Shown piece after piece: positions 24,445-35,171 of a stretch of DNA of 64,000 nucleotides. The DNA comes from RPQJ01 sp963754125. Lineage in GTDB: Bacteria; Pseudomonadota; Gammaproteobacteria; Steroidobacterales; Steroidobacteraceae. A program made the translations under genes and the position numbers. Location of the stretch: positions 124,001 through 188,000 of the forward strand of contig CAVWEX010000002.1 of NCBI GenBank assembly GCA_963754125.1, written 5' to 3'. The first letter of the stretch is position 1. The number at the start of each line of letters is the position of its first letter. The notes under the pieces are model-generated. The model worked only from the letters and a program-made list of their open reading frames with translations. It was not told where the DNA came from and did no database searches.

Positions 24445-26508
24445 ATGACGAACAGACTCGATGCCCCCCGGTTGCAACCCACGCTGATCGTGGTGGCGCT
24501 CGTGGCGGCGCTGATCGCGGCGGCGATGCTGCTGCTGACGGGCCAGGCGACGCGCCAGCAGTCGCAGCTGCGCGGCCACGCGGCCACGCTCGCCTCGCTC
24601 TCACAGAACATCCCGCTGCAGGCGGGCGCCGCGGTGCGCGGCTCGGCCCCGGCGTTCGACGCGCTCGCCGAGTCGCGGGCCACCCTGGCGAGCGTCCTCG
24701 ACGCGCCGGGAGCGCCGCTGCCCGGCGGTGCGGACGGCTGGTCGACCCTGCTCGAGCAGACGCAGGCGGTACTCGACGGTCGCGAGGCCGCGCTCGACGC
24801 GCAGCGCGCCGCCGCGTCGGTCCGCGAGCTCACGCCGCAGCTGCTGGCTGCAGCGGCCAACGTGGCCAAGGCGGTCGGCCCGGGCCGCGCCGAGGTGCTC
24901 GCGCCTCACTTCGAGCGCTTCGAGCTGCGTGCGCAGGCGGTCGAGCAGGACCTGTCCGCGCTGGCCGACGGCACGGCCCCGGTCGAGACCGCCGCCCGGC
25001 GACTGTCCGACAGCCTCGTGTTCATGGGCCAGTTCGTCTCCGCGCTGAACGGCGAGGACAACGCGCTCGGCATCGCCGGCTTGCCTGAATCGGCCGGGGA
25101 CCCGGCCCGCCTGCTCGCCGCCGTGTTCCGTGCCGAGCAGGACCAGTTGCGCGCCGCGCTCGAGCTCGGCGACCAGCTCGAGCAGATGCAGGCCGCGCGC
25201 AACGCGCTCGCGGAGGGCGGGGCGTCCCTGTTCGCGGTGCTGCGTTCCGAGGAGCAGCAGGCCGGGTCGGGCGCGGCAGGCTGGCTCGCGAGCCCCTTGC
25301 TCCCGCTCGCCTTCGTGCTGGTCGCGGTGCTGGCGCTCGCGATCGCGCTTCTCCTGCAGCGCTCGCTCGCCTCGCTGCGGCGCGCGGCCGACCAGCAGGC
25401 CCGCCAGAACGAGCGCAACCAGCAGGCGATCCTGCGCCTGCTCGATGAGCTGTCGAGCCTTGCGGACGGCGACTTGACCGTGCAGGCGACCGTCACCGAG
25501 GACATCACCGGCGCGATCGCCGACTCGATCAACTACGCGATCGAGGCACTGCGCGAACTCGTCACCACCATCAACGACTCGGCCATCAAGCTCGACGGGG
25601 CGACGCGGCAGACGCAGGCGCTCTCGACCCACCTCGCCAAGGCGTCCGCCGCGCAGTCGAAGCAGATCGGCGCGGCCTCCGAGTCCGTGGCGGCGATGGC
25701 CGCGTCCACCGAGGAAGTGTCGGGGAACGCGGAGCGGTCCGCCGACGTGGCGCGACACTCCGTGGACATCGCGCACAAGGGTGGCGATGCCGTGCGTCGC
25801 ACCATCGACGGCATGAACGCGATCCGCGAGAACATCCAGGAGACTTCCAAGCGCATCAAGCGCCTCGGGGAGAGCTCGCAGGAGATCGGCAACATCGTCG
25901 AGCTGATCAACGACATCGCGGAGCAGACCAACATCCTGGCGCTGAACGCGTCCATCCAGGCCTCCATGGCGGGCGAGGCCGGGCGCGGCTTCGCCGTCGT
26001 GGCCGACGAGGTGCAGCGGCTCGCCGAGCGCGCCGCCAACGCCACGAAGCAGATCGAGGTCCTCGTGCGCACGATCCAGGCCGACACGAACGAGGCCGTG
26101 GTGTCGATGGAGCGCACCACCACCGACGTCGTGGGCGGGGCGCTGCTCGCGGAGAACGCGGGTGCGGCGCTCGAGGAGATCGAGAAGGTCTCGAACCAGA
26201 TCGCGAGCCTGGTGCAGAACATCTCGGCCAGTGCCCGCCAGCAGGCGACCTCGTCGCAGAGCATCTCCCGCAACATGCAGGTGCTGCGGGAGATCAGCTC
26301 GCAGACGTCCGACAGCACGACGGCCACGTCGGCCTCGATCGGCAAGCTCGCTGAGCTGGCCGCCCAGCTGCGCCGGTCGGTGACCGGTTTCCGGCTCCCC
26401 GGCGGTTCGGCGAGCGTGACGGGCGACTACCCGGCGCTGCGCCCGGAGATCGTGCCGGAGGCGCCCGCCGACGAGCGACCGCTCCGCGTGAGCGGCCTGT
26501 CGGGCTGA
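24445..26508 (+). CDS. pilJ: Methyl-accepting chemotaxis protein PilJ
   Basis: A 687-residue chemoreceptor of the Pil-Chp system. Two membrane helices (about residues 12-33 and 285-306) enclose a periplasmic domain of two PilJ-type helical repeats. After a HAMP-like region comes the cytoplasmic coiled coil with the invariant hairpin tip EQTNILALNASIQASMAGEAG. The Pseudomonas receptor senses pilin and surface contact. No CheR/CheB-type gene follows, so adaptation by methylation would need genes elsewhere. Confidence 0.93.
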   Translation: MTNRLDAPRLQPTLIVVALVAALIAAAMLLLTGQATRQQSQLRGHAATLASLSQNIPLQAGAAVRGSAPAFDALAESRATLASVLDAPGAPLPGGADGWSTLLEQTQAVLDGREAALDAQRAAASVRELTPQLLAAAANVAKAVGPGRAEVLAPHFERFELRAQAVEQDLSALADGTAPVETAARRLSDSLVFMGQFVSALNGEDNALGIAGLPESAGDPARLLAAVFRAEQDQLRAALELGDQLEQMQAARNALAEGGASLFAVLRSEEQQAGSGAAGWLASPLLPLAFVLVAVLALAIALLLQRSLASLRRAADQQARQNERNQQAILRLLDELSSLADGDLTVQATVTEDITGAIADSINYAIEALRELVTTINDSAIKLDGATRQTQALSTHLAKASAAQSKQIGAASESVAAMAASTEEVSGNAERSADVARHSVDIAHKGGDAVRRTIDGMNAIRENIQETSKRIKRLGESSQEIGNIVELINDIAEQTNILALNASIQASMAGEAGRGFAVVADEVQRLAERAANATKQIEVLVRTIQADTNEAVVSMERTTTDVVGGALLAENAGAALEEIEKVSNQIASLVQNISASARQQATSSQSISRNMQVLREISSQTSDSTTATSASIGKLAELAAQLRRSVTGFRLPGGSASVTGDYPALRPEIVPEAPADERPLRVSGLSG

Positions 26509-26512
26509 CGCC

Positions 26513-29500
26513 GTGCCAGCCGCCGCCACAACGACTGCGCAGGCCGTAGTCGCCACGCACGACGAGAGCCACGCCTCGCTGCAGCTCGTCGCCGGGGAAA
26601 TCGCCGCCGAGCTGCGCGAGGCGCACTCCACGCTCGAGTCGTTCCTCGAGCGGCCCGAGGACCGGACCCCGCTGCAACGGTTCGCGATCCACGTCCACCT
26701 GGCGCAGGGTGCGTTGCGGCTGGTCGAGGTGTACGGCGGAGCGCTGCTCGCCGAGGAGATGGAGCAGGTCGCCCGCTACCTGGAGTCGCAGGCCGGGACC
26801 GGCCACGCGCCGTCGGACGATCTCGACGCGCTGCTCCGTGCGATGGAGCAGCTGCCCGCCTACGTCGACCGCGTCGCCTCGGGCGGTCGCGACGTGCCGC
26901 TCGCGCTGCTGCCGCTGTTGAACGACCTGCGCGCGGTGCGCGGCGGGGCGCTGCTGTCGGAAGGCACGCTGCTGCTGCTCAACCTGCGCTCCGACGAGCC
27001 GGCCCGTCCCGCGCATGCGGACGAGACCGGCTTCACGCCGCCCGACCTCGCACGCAAGCTTCGACCCCGCTTCCAGGTGGCGCTGCTCGGGTGGATCCGT
27101 GGCGAGAGCGTGGAGCGTAATCTCGCTGAACTCGACGAGATCGCCGGGCAGCTCGAGGTGCACGCGACGACACAGCCGCTCTTCCAGCTCTGGTGGGTGG
27201 CCGGGGCGGTGCTCGAGGCGCTGCGCCAGGGCGGCATCGACAGCAGCGTCTCGGTGAAGCGCCTGCTCGGGCACGCCGATCGCGAGCTGCGGCGGCTGCA
27301 GGAACTCGGCGAGACGGCCTACGCCGCGGCGCCGCCGGTCGAGCTTCTCAACAACCTGCTCTACTACGTGGCGCGCTCGCGCACTGCAGGCCCGCGTGTC
27401 GCGAGCGTCCGCCGTTCGTTCCGGCTCGAGGAAGTCCTCGCTGCCAGCGGCCAGGCGGACGACACCAGCGACACGCTGTCGGCGCCGAGCGTACGGCTGA
27501 TGAACACGGTCGCTGCTGCGATCCGCGAGGACCTCACGCGCGTCAAGGACGTGCTGGACATCTTCGTGCGCAAGGGCGCCACGCAGGTGGACGACCTCGT
27601 CCCGCAGCTCGAGATGCTGCGCAAGATCAGCGACACCCTCGGCGTGCTGGGCCTCGGCGAACTGCGCGACCGCGTGCTCGGCGAGATCGGTTCCCTCGAG
27701 GCCATCGTCGAGCGCCGCCAGGCTGCTGACGACGCGGCGCTGCTCGGGATCGCCTCGGCGCTGATCGAGGTCGAGGACAGCCTCGACTCGCAGCTCGTGC
27801 GGCTCATCCTGCCGGACGGCCGGGGCAGAAGTGGGTCGGCCGCGCCGCTCGACGAGGAATTCCGGCAGGTCCGCGACGCGGTGCTGCGCGAATGCGTCGT
27901 CAACATGGCGCGCATCAAGGACGCGATCGCGCAGGCGGCGGGCGCGCCGGCCGAGGCGCAGGGATTCGACCAGGTGCCGCAGCTGGTGCGCGGCATCACG
28001 GCCGGCCTGCTGATGCTCGAGGAGCCGCGCGCCGTCGAGGTCATGGAGCGGCTCGGCCGCGTGCTCGCGGGCATGGCGCTGCCGGACCTCGGTGCGCTCG
28101 CCGGGCCGCGACTCGATCACCTCGCCGACGCCATCGTCGCGCTCGAGTACTACATGGAGATGTTGCAGGCCGGTCGGCGCGATCCCGGGCGGATGCTCGA
28201 GAACGCCGAGCTGTCGGTCGCGGCGCTCAAGCCGCCGGTCGGCAAGGTCGTCAGCCTGCGCCCCGCACGGGTCGAGCCCGAGGCCGCGCCGGCGGGCCTG
28301 TCGCCGGCACCCGGGTCCGTCGAGACCGTCCCGGCGGGCGTTGCCCCGGTCGGCGCTGTCCCGGCCGGCGCCGGTGACGCGCCTGCCCCGCTCGCGGCCG
28401 CCGGCGTCGAGCCCGAGTTCCTGCAGCTGTTCGTCGAGGAGGCCCGCGAGCACGTCGCGAGCCTTGTCGCCCTGTTCGCCCAGTGGCGCGAAGACGCACT
28501 CGACTCGGGTGCGCTGCGCGACCTGCGGCGGATCTTCCACACGCTCAAGGGCAGCGGCCGCATGGTCGGTGCGCAGCGCGTGGTCGACCTCGCCTGGTCG
28601 GTCGAGGACGTGTTGAACCGGGTGATCAGCCAGACCGTGGCCCGCTCGCCCGACATCGTCGCGCTGGTCGGCGACGCGGTCGACCTGCTCCCGCAGATGG
28701 TCGACGAACTCGAGCACGGCATTGCGGCCGTCGATCACGATCGGATCGTCGCGCGGGCCGCTGCGCTGACGGGCCGCGAAGCCGTGGCCGTATCCGTGGC
28801 GACCGCGCCGGAGCCGGAGGAGGCGGAGGCGCCGTCCGGCATGGACCCGGTGCTGCGCGACATCTTCCGCAATGAGACGGCAGGCCACGTCGAGGTGGTG
28901 CGCGACTTCATCGAACGCTGTCGGCAGGGAGCGGCGCCGTATGCGGTGACCGAGGCCCTCCATCGCGCCTGCCACACGCTGAGCGGGATCGCGAAGACCG
29001 CCGGTGCGCGGCAGGGCATCAAGGTGTCCGAGCCGATGGAGAACTATGTCCGCAAGCTCCACGAAAGCGGGCACGGGCTCCCCGAGGAAGGGCTGTCGCT
29101 GCTGAGGGACACGGTCCACAGCCTCGAGGACGTGGTCGACCACATCGACGAGGACACGGGCTTCTTCCCCGATCACGGTCGGCTGATCGCCGGTTGGCAT
29201 GTCCTCGAACGCGCGCTCGATGCCGAACTCGCCCGTCTCGCGGAGGCCGCGGAGCAGACGGTCGGCGCCGCCTGGACGCCGCCGCCGGTGGAGGTGCCCG
29301 ACGCACCCGAGCCGCGGGCGTGGGTCGACGAGCCGGTGTCGTATGGGGCCGCCCCCGAGGCGCCGGTCGGCGTCTACCCGGCCGGGGACGAGGCACCGAC
29401 TTCGCCGGTCGCCCCGGCGCTGGAGCCGCTGGACGGGGTCGAGTTCGACGCCGACATCGCGGCGATCTTCGGCGAGGAGGCTGGCGAGCTGCTCGAGCGC

Positions 29501-31878
29501 TCCGACGCGACCCTGCTGCAGTGGAGCCGCGACCGGGCCGATCGCAGCCACGTCACCGAGCTGAAGCGCCTGCTGCACACGCTGAAAGGCGGCGCGCGCA
29601 TGGCCGGCATCCGTGCCATGGGCGACCTGAGCCACCAGATGGAGTCGCTGCTCACGGAGGTCGAGGGCGGCAGCGTCGCCTCCGAGCCGGATGCGATCGC
29701 GGTGCTGCAGGCGTCGCTCGACGAGCTGCATCGCATGCGCGAGGCCGCCGCCGCCGGTCATCGCATCGCGCCGGCGCTCGGGTTGATCGAGCGGGCGCGC
29801 GCGGTGGCCGCGTCGCGGCCGCTCCCGGAGGCGCTCGCACCGTCGGCTGCCTGGACGGCACCGGCGGCCACACAGCCGGCCCCGGTGCTGCCCGAGGCCC
29901 ACGAGCCGGCGGTGCCCGACGTGGCCGTGGAGTTCGACGCCCGGCGGCTGCGGACCCGGTCTCCGGGATCCTGGCGAGCGAGCCGCCGCCGGAACAAATC
30001 GACCTGGCCGGACCGCCTCCGACCCTGCCGGGCCGCGAGCCGGTCGCACCCGCGGAGCGCCACGAGCTCGCACGCGTGGCGGCCGATCTGCTCGACGACC
30101 TGCTCAACAACGCCGGCGAAGTCAGCATCTTCCGGGCCCGCATCGAGCAGCAGATGACCTCGGTCGAGTTCAACCTCGTCGAGCTCGGCCGCACGGTCAC
30201 GCGGCTGCGCGAGCAGCTGCGCAAGCTCGAGATGGAGACCGAGGCGCAGATCCTCTTCAAGCACCAGGAGGACGCCGAGCACCGTGCGGACTTCGATCCG
30301 CTCGAGCTCGACCGCTACTCGACGATCCAGCAGCTCTCGCGCGCCCTCGCCGAGTCTGTGAGCGACGTCGCGAGCATCGAGGGTCTGCTCGGCAACCTCA
30401 ATCGCGAGGCCCAGAACCTGCTTCAGCAGCAGGGGCGCGTCGTCGCCGACCTGCAGGGCGGCCTGATGCGCACGCGCATGGTGCCGTTCCAGCGGCATGC
30501 CCAGCGATTGACGCGCCTGGTGCGCCAGGCCGCGCAGGAGTCGGGCAAGCAGGTCGAGCTCGTCCTCGAGGGTGGCTCGGGCGAACTCGATCGCCAGGTT
30601 CTCGAGCGCATGCTGCCGCCCTTCGAGCACATGCTGCGCAACGCCGTCGTGCACGGCATCGAGACGGCCCCGGAGCGGCTCGCGTGCGGCAAGCCGGAGG
30701 CGGGCCGGATCACGGTGAGCCTGCAGCGCGAGGGCGCGGACGTGCTCATCGTCGTCGAGGACGACGGCGCCGGCGTCAACATCGAGGCTATCCGTGCCAA
30801 GGCGCGGCACACCGGCCTGCTGCGGCCGGACCAGGACATCACCGACGAGGAAGCGATGCAGCTCATCCTCGAGCCCGGCTTCAGCACCGCCGATCGCCTC
30901 ACCCAGCAGGCCGGCCGCGGCGTGGGCATGGACGTGGTCGCCACCGAGGTCAAGAAGCTCGGCGGCGGGCTGTTCATCGAGTCCGATCCAGGCCGCGGGA
31001 CTCGCTTCACGATCCGCCTGCCCTTCACGCTCGCGATCACGCAGGCGCTGATCGTGCGGGTGCACGACGAGCTCTATGCGCTGCCCGTGGCCACGGTGGA
31101 GGGCGTTGCGCGGCTGCCGAGGAACGACGTCGCGCGGCACCTCGCCGAGGAGCAGCCGACCTTCGAGTACGCGGGCCAGCTGCACCGCTTCCAGCACCTG
31201 TCCTCGTTCCTCGGCGGCGACCCGACGGTGCTGCCCGAGACCGATGCGGCGCTGCCGGTGATCCTGGTGCGGGCGGGCGAGCGTTCCGCGGCGCTCGTGA
31301 CCGACGAGCTCGTGGGCAGCCGTGAGGTCGTGCTCAAGTCGGTGGGTCCGCAGATCGCCTCTGTCCGCGGCATCGCCGGCGCGACCATCCTGGGTGACGG
31401 CCGCATCGTCATCATCCTCGACGTGGGCGCGCTGGTGCGCTCGGAGTGGCGCGGCCGCGCGCCCGAGGCCTCGGTGCGTCCGGCGCGCGACGATCGCATC
31501 TTCGCGATGGTCGTGGACGACTCGATCACGGTTCGGCGCGTCACGCAGCGGCTGCTGGAGCGCAACGGCATGCGCGTCCTCACCGCGAACGACGGCCTCG
31601 AGGCCCTGTCGCTGCTTCAGGAGCACGTCCCCGACGTCATCCTGCTCGACATCGAGATGCCGCGCATGGACGGCTACGAGGTCGCCGCCCATGTGCGCAG
31701 CGATCCGCGGCTCGCCGACGTGCCGATCATCATGATCACGTCGCGGGTGGGGGAGAAGCACCGCGCGCGGGCCATCGAACTCGGCGTGGACGACTACCTC
31801 GGCAAACCGTACCAGGAAAGCGAGCTGCTCGATGCGATCGAGGCGCTGGTGCTGGCGCGGCGCGCGCAGCCGCTGTAG
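26513..31878 (+). CDS. chpA: ChpA hybrid chemotaxis histidine kinase, reading frame broken by one base
   Basis: GTG start 4 bases after pilJ; about 1,788 residues once repaired. Order: an N-terminal FimL/Hpt-like helical region (about 1-400), Hpt domains with HTLKGSGRM (near 676), a variant HTLSG (near 821) and HTLKGGARM (near 1021), dimerisation (LLDDLLNNAGEVSIFRARI), an ATPase domain (HMLRNAVVHGIE, DDGAGVN, GRGVGMDVV), CheW-like domain, and a receiver (VVDDSITVRR, LLDIEMPRMDGY). The frame switches at about 29939-29942: adding one base in the GCCC run joins ...VEFDA to PAAADPVSG. I infer a deletion error. There are fewer Hpt units than in P. aeruginosa ChpA. Confidence 0.92.
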
Positions 31879-31892
31879 CCGGGGGGACGACC

Positions 31893-32372
31893 ATGACTAC
31901 CGCGGTGGACGAGCTCTATTGCCTGCTGGTGCCGCTCGCGGACGAGCGCCTGCTGGTGCCCCGTTCCTGCGTCACCGAGGTGATCAACTACCAGGCACCG
32001 ACGCCGCTCGAGGGGCAGCCGCCCTGGTTTCTCGGCACGGTCGCGTGGGGTGGTCGCCGCGTGCCGCTCGTGTCGTTCGAGGCGGCCTGCGGGCGCAACC
32101 CGCCGCGCACCTCGGGTCGCACCCGCATCGTGGTCATGCAGGGCATCACCTCGCACGCCGAGACGATCGGCGGCCACTTCGCCGTGCTCACTCAGGGCTT
32201 TCCGCAGCTCGTGCGCCTGAGTCCGGACGTGGTCCACGCCGACGATTCGCGCAGCTTCGGGGAGCGCGCCCCGGTGATCTGCCAGGTGCGCATGGTCAAC
32301 GAGCACCCGCTGGTGCCGGATTTCGAGCGTCTCGAGCGGCAGATCGCCGAGGAAACGCGTCCCGCAGCCTAG
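31893..32372 (+). CDS. chpC: CheW-like protein ChpC
   Basis: A 159-residue CheW-fold protein, last gene of the Pil-Chp operon. Core: LYCLLVPLADERLLVPRSCV, WFLGTVAWGGRRVPLVSFE and IVVMQGI, with QVRMVNEHPLVPDFERLE at the end. A GGGGGGACGA tract precedes the ATG. In Pseudomonas ChpC couples other receptors to ChpA. Its TAG overlaps the rsmE stop tail to tail at 32369-32372. chpB, chpD and chpE of Pseudomonas are absent. Confidence 0.88.
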   Translation: MTTAVDELYCLLVPLADERLLVPRSCVTEVINYQAPTPLEGQPPWFLGTVAWGGRRVPLVSFEAACGRNPPRTSGRTRIVVMQGITSHAETIGGHFAVLTQGFPQLVRLSPDVVHADDSRSFGERAPVICQVRMVNEHPLVPDFERLERQIAEETRPAA

Positions 32373-33103
32373 CCGAGGTCGCCCGCGAGCGCCTGCAGCA
32401 CCGCCAGCGCCGCGATGCCGGCCGTCTCGGTGCGCAGCACGCGCGGCCCGAGTCGCACGGCCTCGAATCCCGCACGCAATGCCGCGGCGAGCTCCGCCTC
32501 GTCGAGGCCGCCCTCCGGACCGATCAGCAGTTCGACGCTCGTGAGGCCACCCGCGAGTCCGGCGATCGTTCCGCGGCCGTCCGGTGACAGCACCAGCCGG
32601 CGGATGTCGCCGTACGGCCGCGCGAGGTAGCGCGGCAGTTCGAGCGGCGCCTCGACGCGGGGCAGCACGCTGCGGCCGCACTGCTCGCAGGCACTCGCCA
32701 CGACGGCCTGCCAGTGCCGCAGCCGGCGCTCACCCTGCTGCTCGTCGAGCCGCACGACGCTGCGCGCGGAGAGCACCGGCTGGATCCGCCGCACGCCGAG
32801 CTCGGTCGCCTTCTGCAGCGTCCAGTCCATGCGCTCGCCGCGCGACACGGCCTGCACCAGCGTCACGGCCAGGGGTGACTCCGGCAGCCCGTCGACGCGC
32901 TCGAGGATACGTGCGCGCACCCGCGATCCGGCGACCTCTGTGATCTCGGCATTGAAGTCAGCTCCTGACCCGTCGAACAGCATGAGCGGGTCCCCGGGGC
33001 GCAGGCGCAGCACGCGCGCCACGTGGCCGGCCGCCGCTTCCGGCAGCGCCACCTCGGCCACGACGGCGAGCGGCTGGGGCACGTGGACCCGGGTCAGTCG
33101 CAC
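32369..33103 (-). CDS. rsmE: 16S rRNA m3U1498 methyltransferase RsmE
   Basis: A 244-residue SPOUT methyltransferase modifying U1498 of 16S rRNA with SAM. The PUA-like N-terminus has VARVLRLRPGDPLMLFDGSG. Catalytic-domain motifs are RMDWTLQKATELGV, LLIGPEGGLDEAE and VRLGPRVLRTETAGIAAL with the trefoil knot. The start is GTG at 33103, which overlaps the end of bioA by 10 bases. The bioA-rsmE pair also neighbours chp genes in Pseudomonas. Confidence 0.94.
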   Translation of the reverse strand: MRLTRVHVPQPLAVVAEVALPEAAAGHVARVLRLRPGDPLMLFDGSGADFNAEITEVAGSRVRARILERVDGLPESPLAVTLVQAVSRGERMDWTLQKATELGVRRIQPVLSARSVVRLDEQQGERRLRHWQAVVASACEQCGRSVLPRVEAPLELPRYLARPYGDIRRLVLSPDGRGTIAGLAGGLTSVELLIGPEGGLDEAELAAALRAGFEAVRLGPRVLRTETAGIAALAVLQALAGDLG

Positions 33104-34446
33104 GTCGCCGCCTCGATGCCGTCGCGGGCCGTCGCAACCAGGCGGTCGATTTCCTCCGGCGTGATGACGTAGGGCGGCATGAAGTACACGACGCTGCCGA
33201 TCGGCCGCAGCAGCGCCTCGTGGGCGAGCCCGTGGCGGTACACGCGCAGGCCGCGCCGCTCGGTCCACGGGAACGGCCGGCGCCGGTCGCCGCCCTGCGC
33301 CAGTTCGACCGCCACGATCATGCCCTGCTGGCGCACCTCGGCGACGTGCGGCAGATCGGCGAGTTCGGCGGCGCGGGCCCCGAGGTGGGCCGCGAGCGGG
33401 CGATTGCGCGCGATCACGTCGTCGGAGGCGAAGAGATCGAGCGTGGCGATCGCCGCGGTGCATGCGAGCGGGTTGCCGGTGTAACTGTGCGAGTGAAGGA
33501 AGGCCCGCAGGCTCGCGTACTCGTCGTAAAAGGCCTCGTACACGCGCTCGCCGGTGAGCACCACGGAGAGCGGCAGGTAGCCCCCGGTGAGTCCCTTCGA
33601 CAGGCAGAGGAAGTCCGGCGCGATGCCGGCCTGCTCGCAGGCGAACATCGTGCCGGTGCGCCCGAAGCCGACCGCGATCTCGTCGGCGATGAGGTGCACC
33701 CCGTGGCGGTCGCAGGCCTCGCGCAGCAGCGACAGGTACGCCGGGTGGTACATGCGCATGCCGCCCGCGCACTGCACCAGCGGCTCGACGATCACCGCGC
33801 AGGTCTCCGCCGCGTGCCGCTCGAGTGCGACTTCCATCGGCGCGAACATCCTCCGGCTGTGTGCTTCGAGGGTCTCGCCGTCCTCGCGCACGTAGCCGTC
33901 CGGCGAGGGCACCGCGATCACGTCCATGAGCAGCGGCTGGTAGATCTCGCGGTACAGCTCGACGTGGCCCACGGCGAGCGCGCCCAGCGTCTCGCCGTGG
34001 TAGCTGTTGGTGAGGGTGATGAACCTGCGCTTCGCGGGCCGGCCGCTGTTGCGCCAGTAGTGGAAGCTCATCTTGAGCGCCACCTCGATCGCGCTCGAGC
34101 CGTTGTCGGCGTAGAAGCAGCGCGTGAGGCCCGGGGGTGCGAGCGCAGTGAGGCGCTCGGCGAGCCCGACCGCGGGCTCGTGGGTGAACCCGGCCAGCAT
34201 CACGTGCTCGAGCTGCCCGAGCTGTCGCGCGACCGCGGCGCCGATGCGCGGATTGGCGTGACCGAACAGGTTCACCCACCACGAGCTGATCGCGTCGAGG
34301 TAGCGGCGGCCCTCGGCGTCGTACAGCCAGACTCCCTCGCCGCGCACGATCGGGATCATCGGCAGCCACTCGTGGTCCTTCATCTGGGTGCACGGATGCC
34401 ACACGGTGGCGAGGTCGCGGCGGGCGAGGTCGGTCGAGGAGGACAT
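33094..34446 (-). CDS. bioA: Adenosylmethionine-8-amino-7-oxononanoate aminotransferase
   Basis: A 450-residue PLP aminotransferase that makes diaminopelargonate in biotin synthesis. Motifs: VWHPCTQMKDHE at the N-terminus, the SAM/KAPA region SSWWVNLFGHANP, FYADNGSSAIEVALKM, SYHGETLGALAV, LIADEIAVGFGRTG, and PLP lysine in CLSKGLTGGYLPLS. It reads into rsmE by overlap. No other bio gene is present in the window. Confidence 0.96.
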   Translation of the reverse strand: MSSSTDLARRDLATVWHPCTQMKDHEWLPMIPIVRGEGVWLYDAEGRRYLDAISSWWVNLFGHANPRIGAAVARQLGQLEHVMLAGFTHEPAVGLAERLTALAPPGLTRCFYADNGSSAIEVALKMSFHYWRNSGRPAKRRFITLTNSYHGETLGALAVGHVELYREIYQPLLMDVIAVPSPDGYVREDGETLEAHSRRMFAPMEVALERHAAETCAVIVEPLVQCAGGMRMYHPAYLSLLREACDRHGVHLIADEIAVGFGRTGTMFACEQAGIAPDFLCLSKGLTGGYLPLSVVLTGERVYEAFYDEYASLRAFLHSHSYTGNPLACTAAIATLDLFASDDVIARNRPLAAHLGARAAELADLPHVAEVRQQGMIVAVELAQGGDRRRPFPWTERRGLRVYRHGLAHEALLRPIGSVVYFMPPYVITPEEIDRLVATARDGIEAATCD

Positions 34447-34559
34447 CGGGCAATGCGGGTTCGCGGCGGTTCGAAGGGACCCGATTCTAGCCCCGCCGCA
34501 CGTCCGGCTCGGGCCTCACGGCGTTTGGCGGGCGGGCGGGCTGCGGGCATGATGGCGGG

Positions 34560-35171
34560 ATGCTGCGCTCCCCGACCGGCCCGACCGACCTGAGCGGACT
34601 GCGCGTCGATGCAGCGAGCGGCCGTCTGCTCGGGGCCCATCAGGTCGAATCGCCCAACAGCGACGACCGACCCCCGGGGCAGGCGCCCGAGTTGATCGTG
34701 GTGCACGGCATCAGCCTGCCGCCCGGCGATTTCGGTGGACCGTGGATCGACGCGCTGTTCACGAACCAGTTGCCCGTCGACGCGCATCCCTATTTCGAGA
34801 CCCTCGCCGGACTGCGGGTGTCGGCGCATGCACTGGTGCGGCGCGACGGGTCGGTCGTGCAGTACGTGCCGTTCGGCCGTCGCGCGTGGCACGCCGGCCC
34901 CTCGCAGTGGCGCGGCCGCGAGCGCTGCAACGACTTCTCGATCGGTATCGAGCTCGAGGGCACGGATGCGGGCGGCTACGAGCGCGCGCAGTACGCGGCG
35001 CTCGCGCGCATCGTCGCGGGGCTGTGCCGCGCCTACCCGGCGCTGTCGCCGGAGGGCGTCGTCGGCCACAGCGACGTGGCGCCCGGCCGCAAGACCGATC
35101 CCGGCATCGCCTTCGACTGGCCGCTGCTGCGCACGCTCGTGCGCTGCGACCTCGAGGCGGCTGCGCCGTGA
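34560..35171 (+). CDS. ampD: 1,6-anhydro-N-acetylmuramoyl-L-alanine amidase AmpD
   Basis: A 203-residue cytoplasmic zinc amidase of peptidoglycan recycling. The zinc and catalytic motifs are VVHGISLPPGDFGG, AWHAGPSQWRGRERCNDFSIGIELEG and GHSDVAPGRKTDPG. No signal peptide, consistent with AmpD rather than the exported AmiD. It overlaps ampE by GTGA (35168-35171), so it is translationally coupled. Confidence 0.94.
   Translation: MLRSPTGPTDLSGLRVDAASGRLLGAHQVESPNSDDRPPGQAPELIVVHGISLPPGDFGGPWIDALFTNQLPVDAHPYFETLAGLRVSAHALVRRDGSVVQYVPFGRRAWHAGPSQWRGRERCNDFSIGIELEGTDAGGYERAQYAALARIVAGLCRAYPALSPEGVVGHSDVAPGRKTDPGIAFDWPLLRTLVRCDLEAAAP

Noticed and set aside
26294..30073. 1,259-residue minus-strand open frame opposite chpA
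   Set aside because: Shadow of the GC-rich chpA codons; Arg/His/Val/Asp-rich without motifs.
34447..34559. Shared regulatory site between bioA and ampD
   Set aside because: The short divergent region has no clear palindrome resembling a BirA site and no convincing -35/-10 pair.
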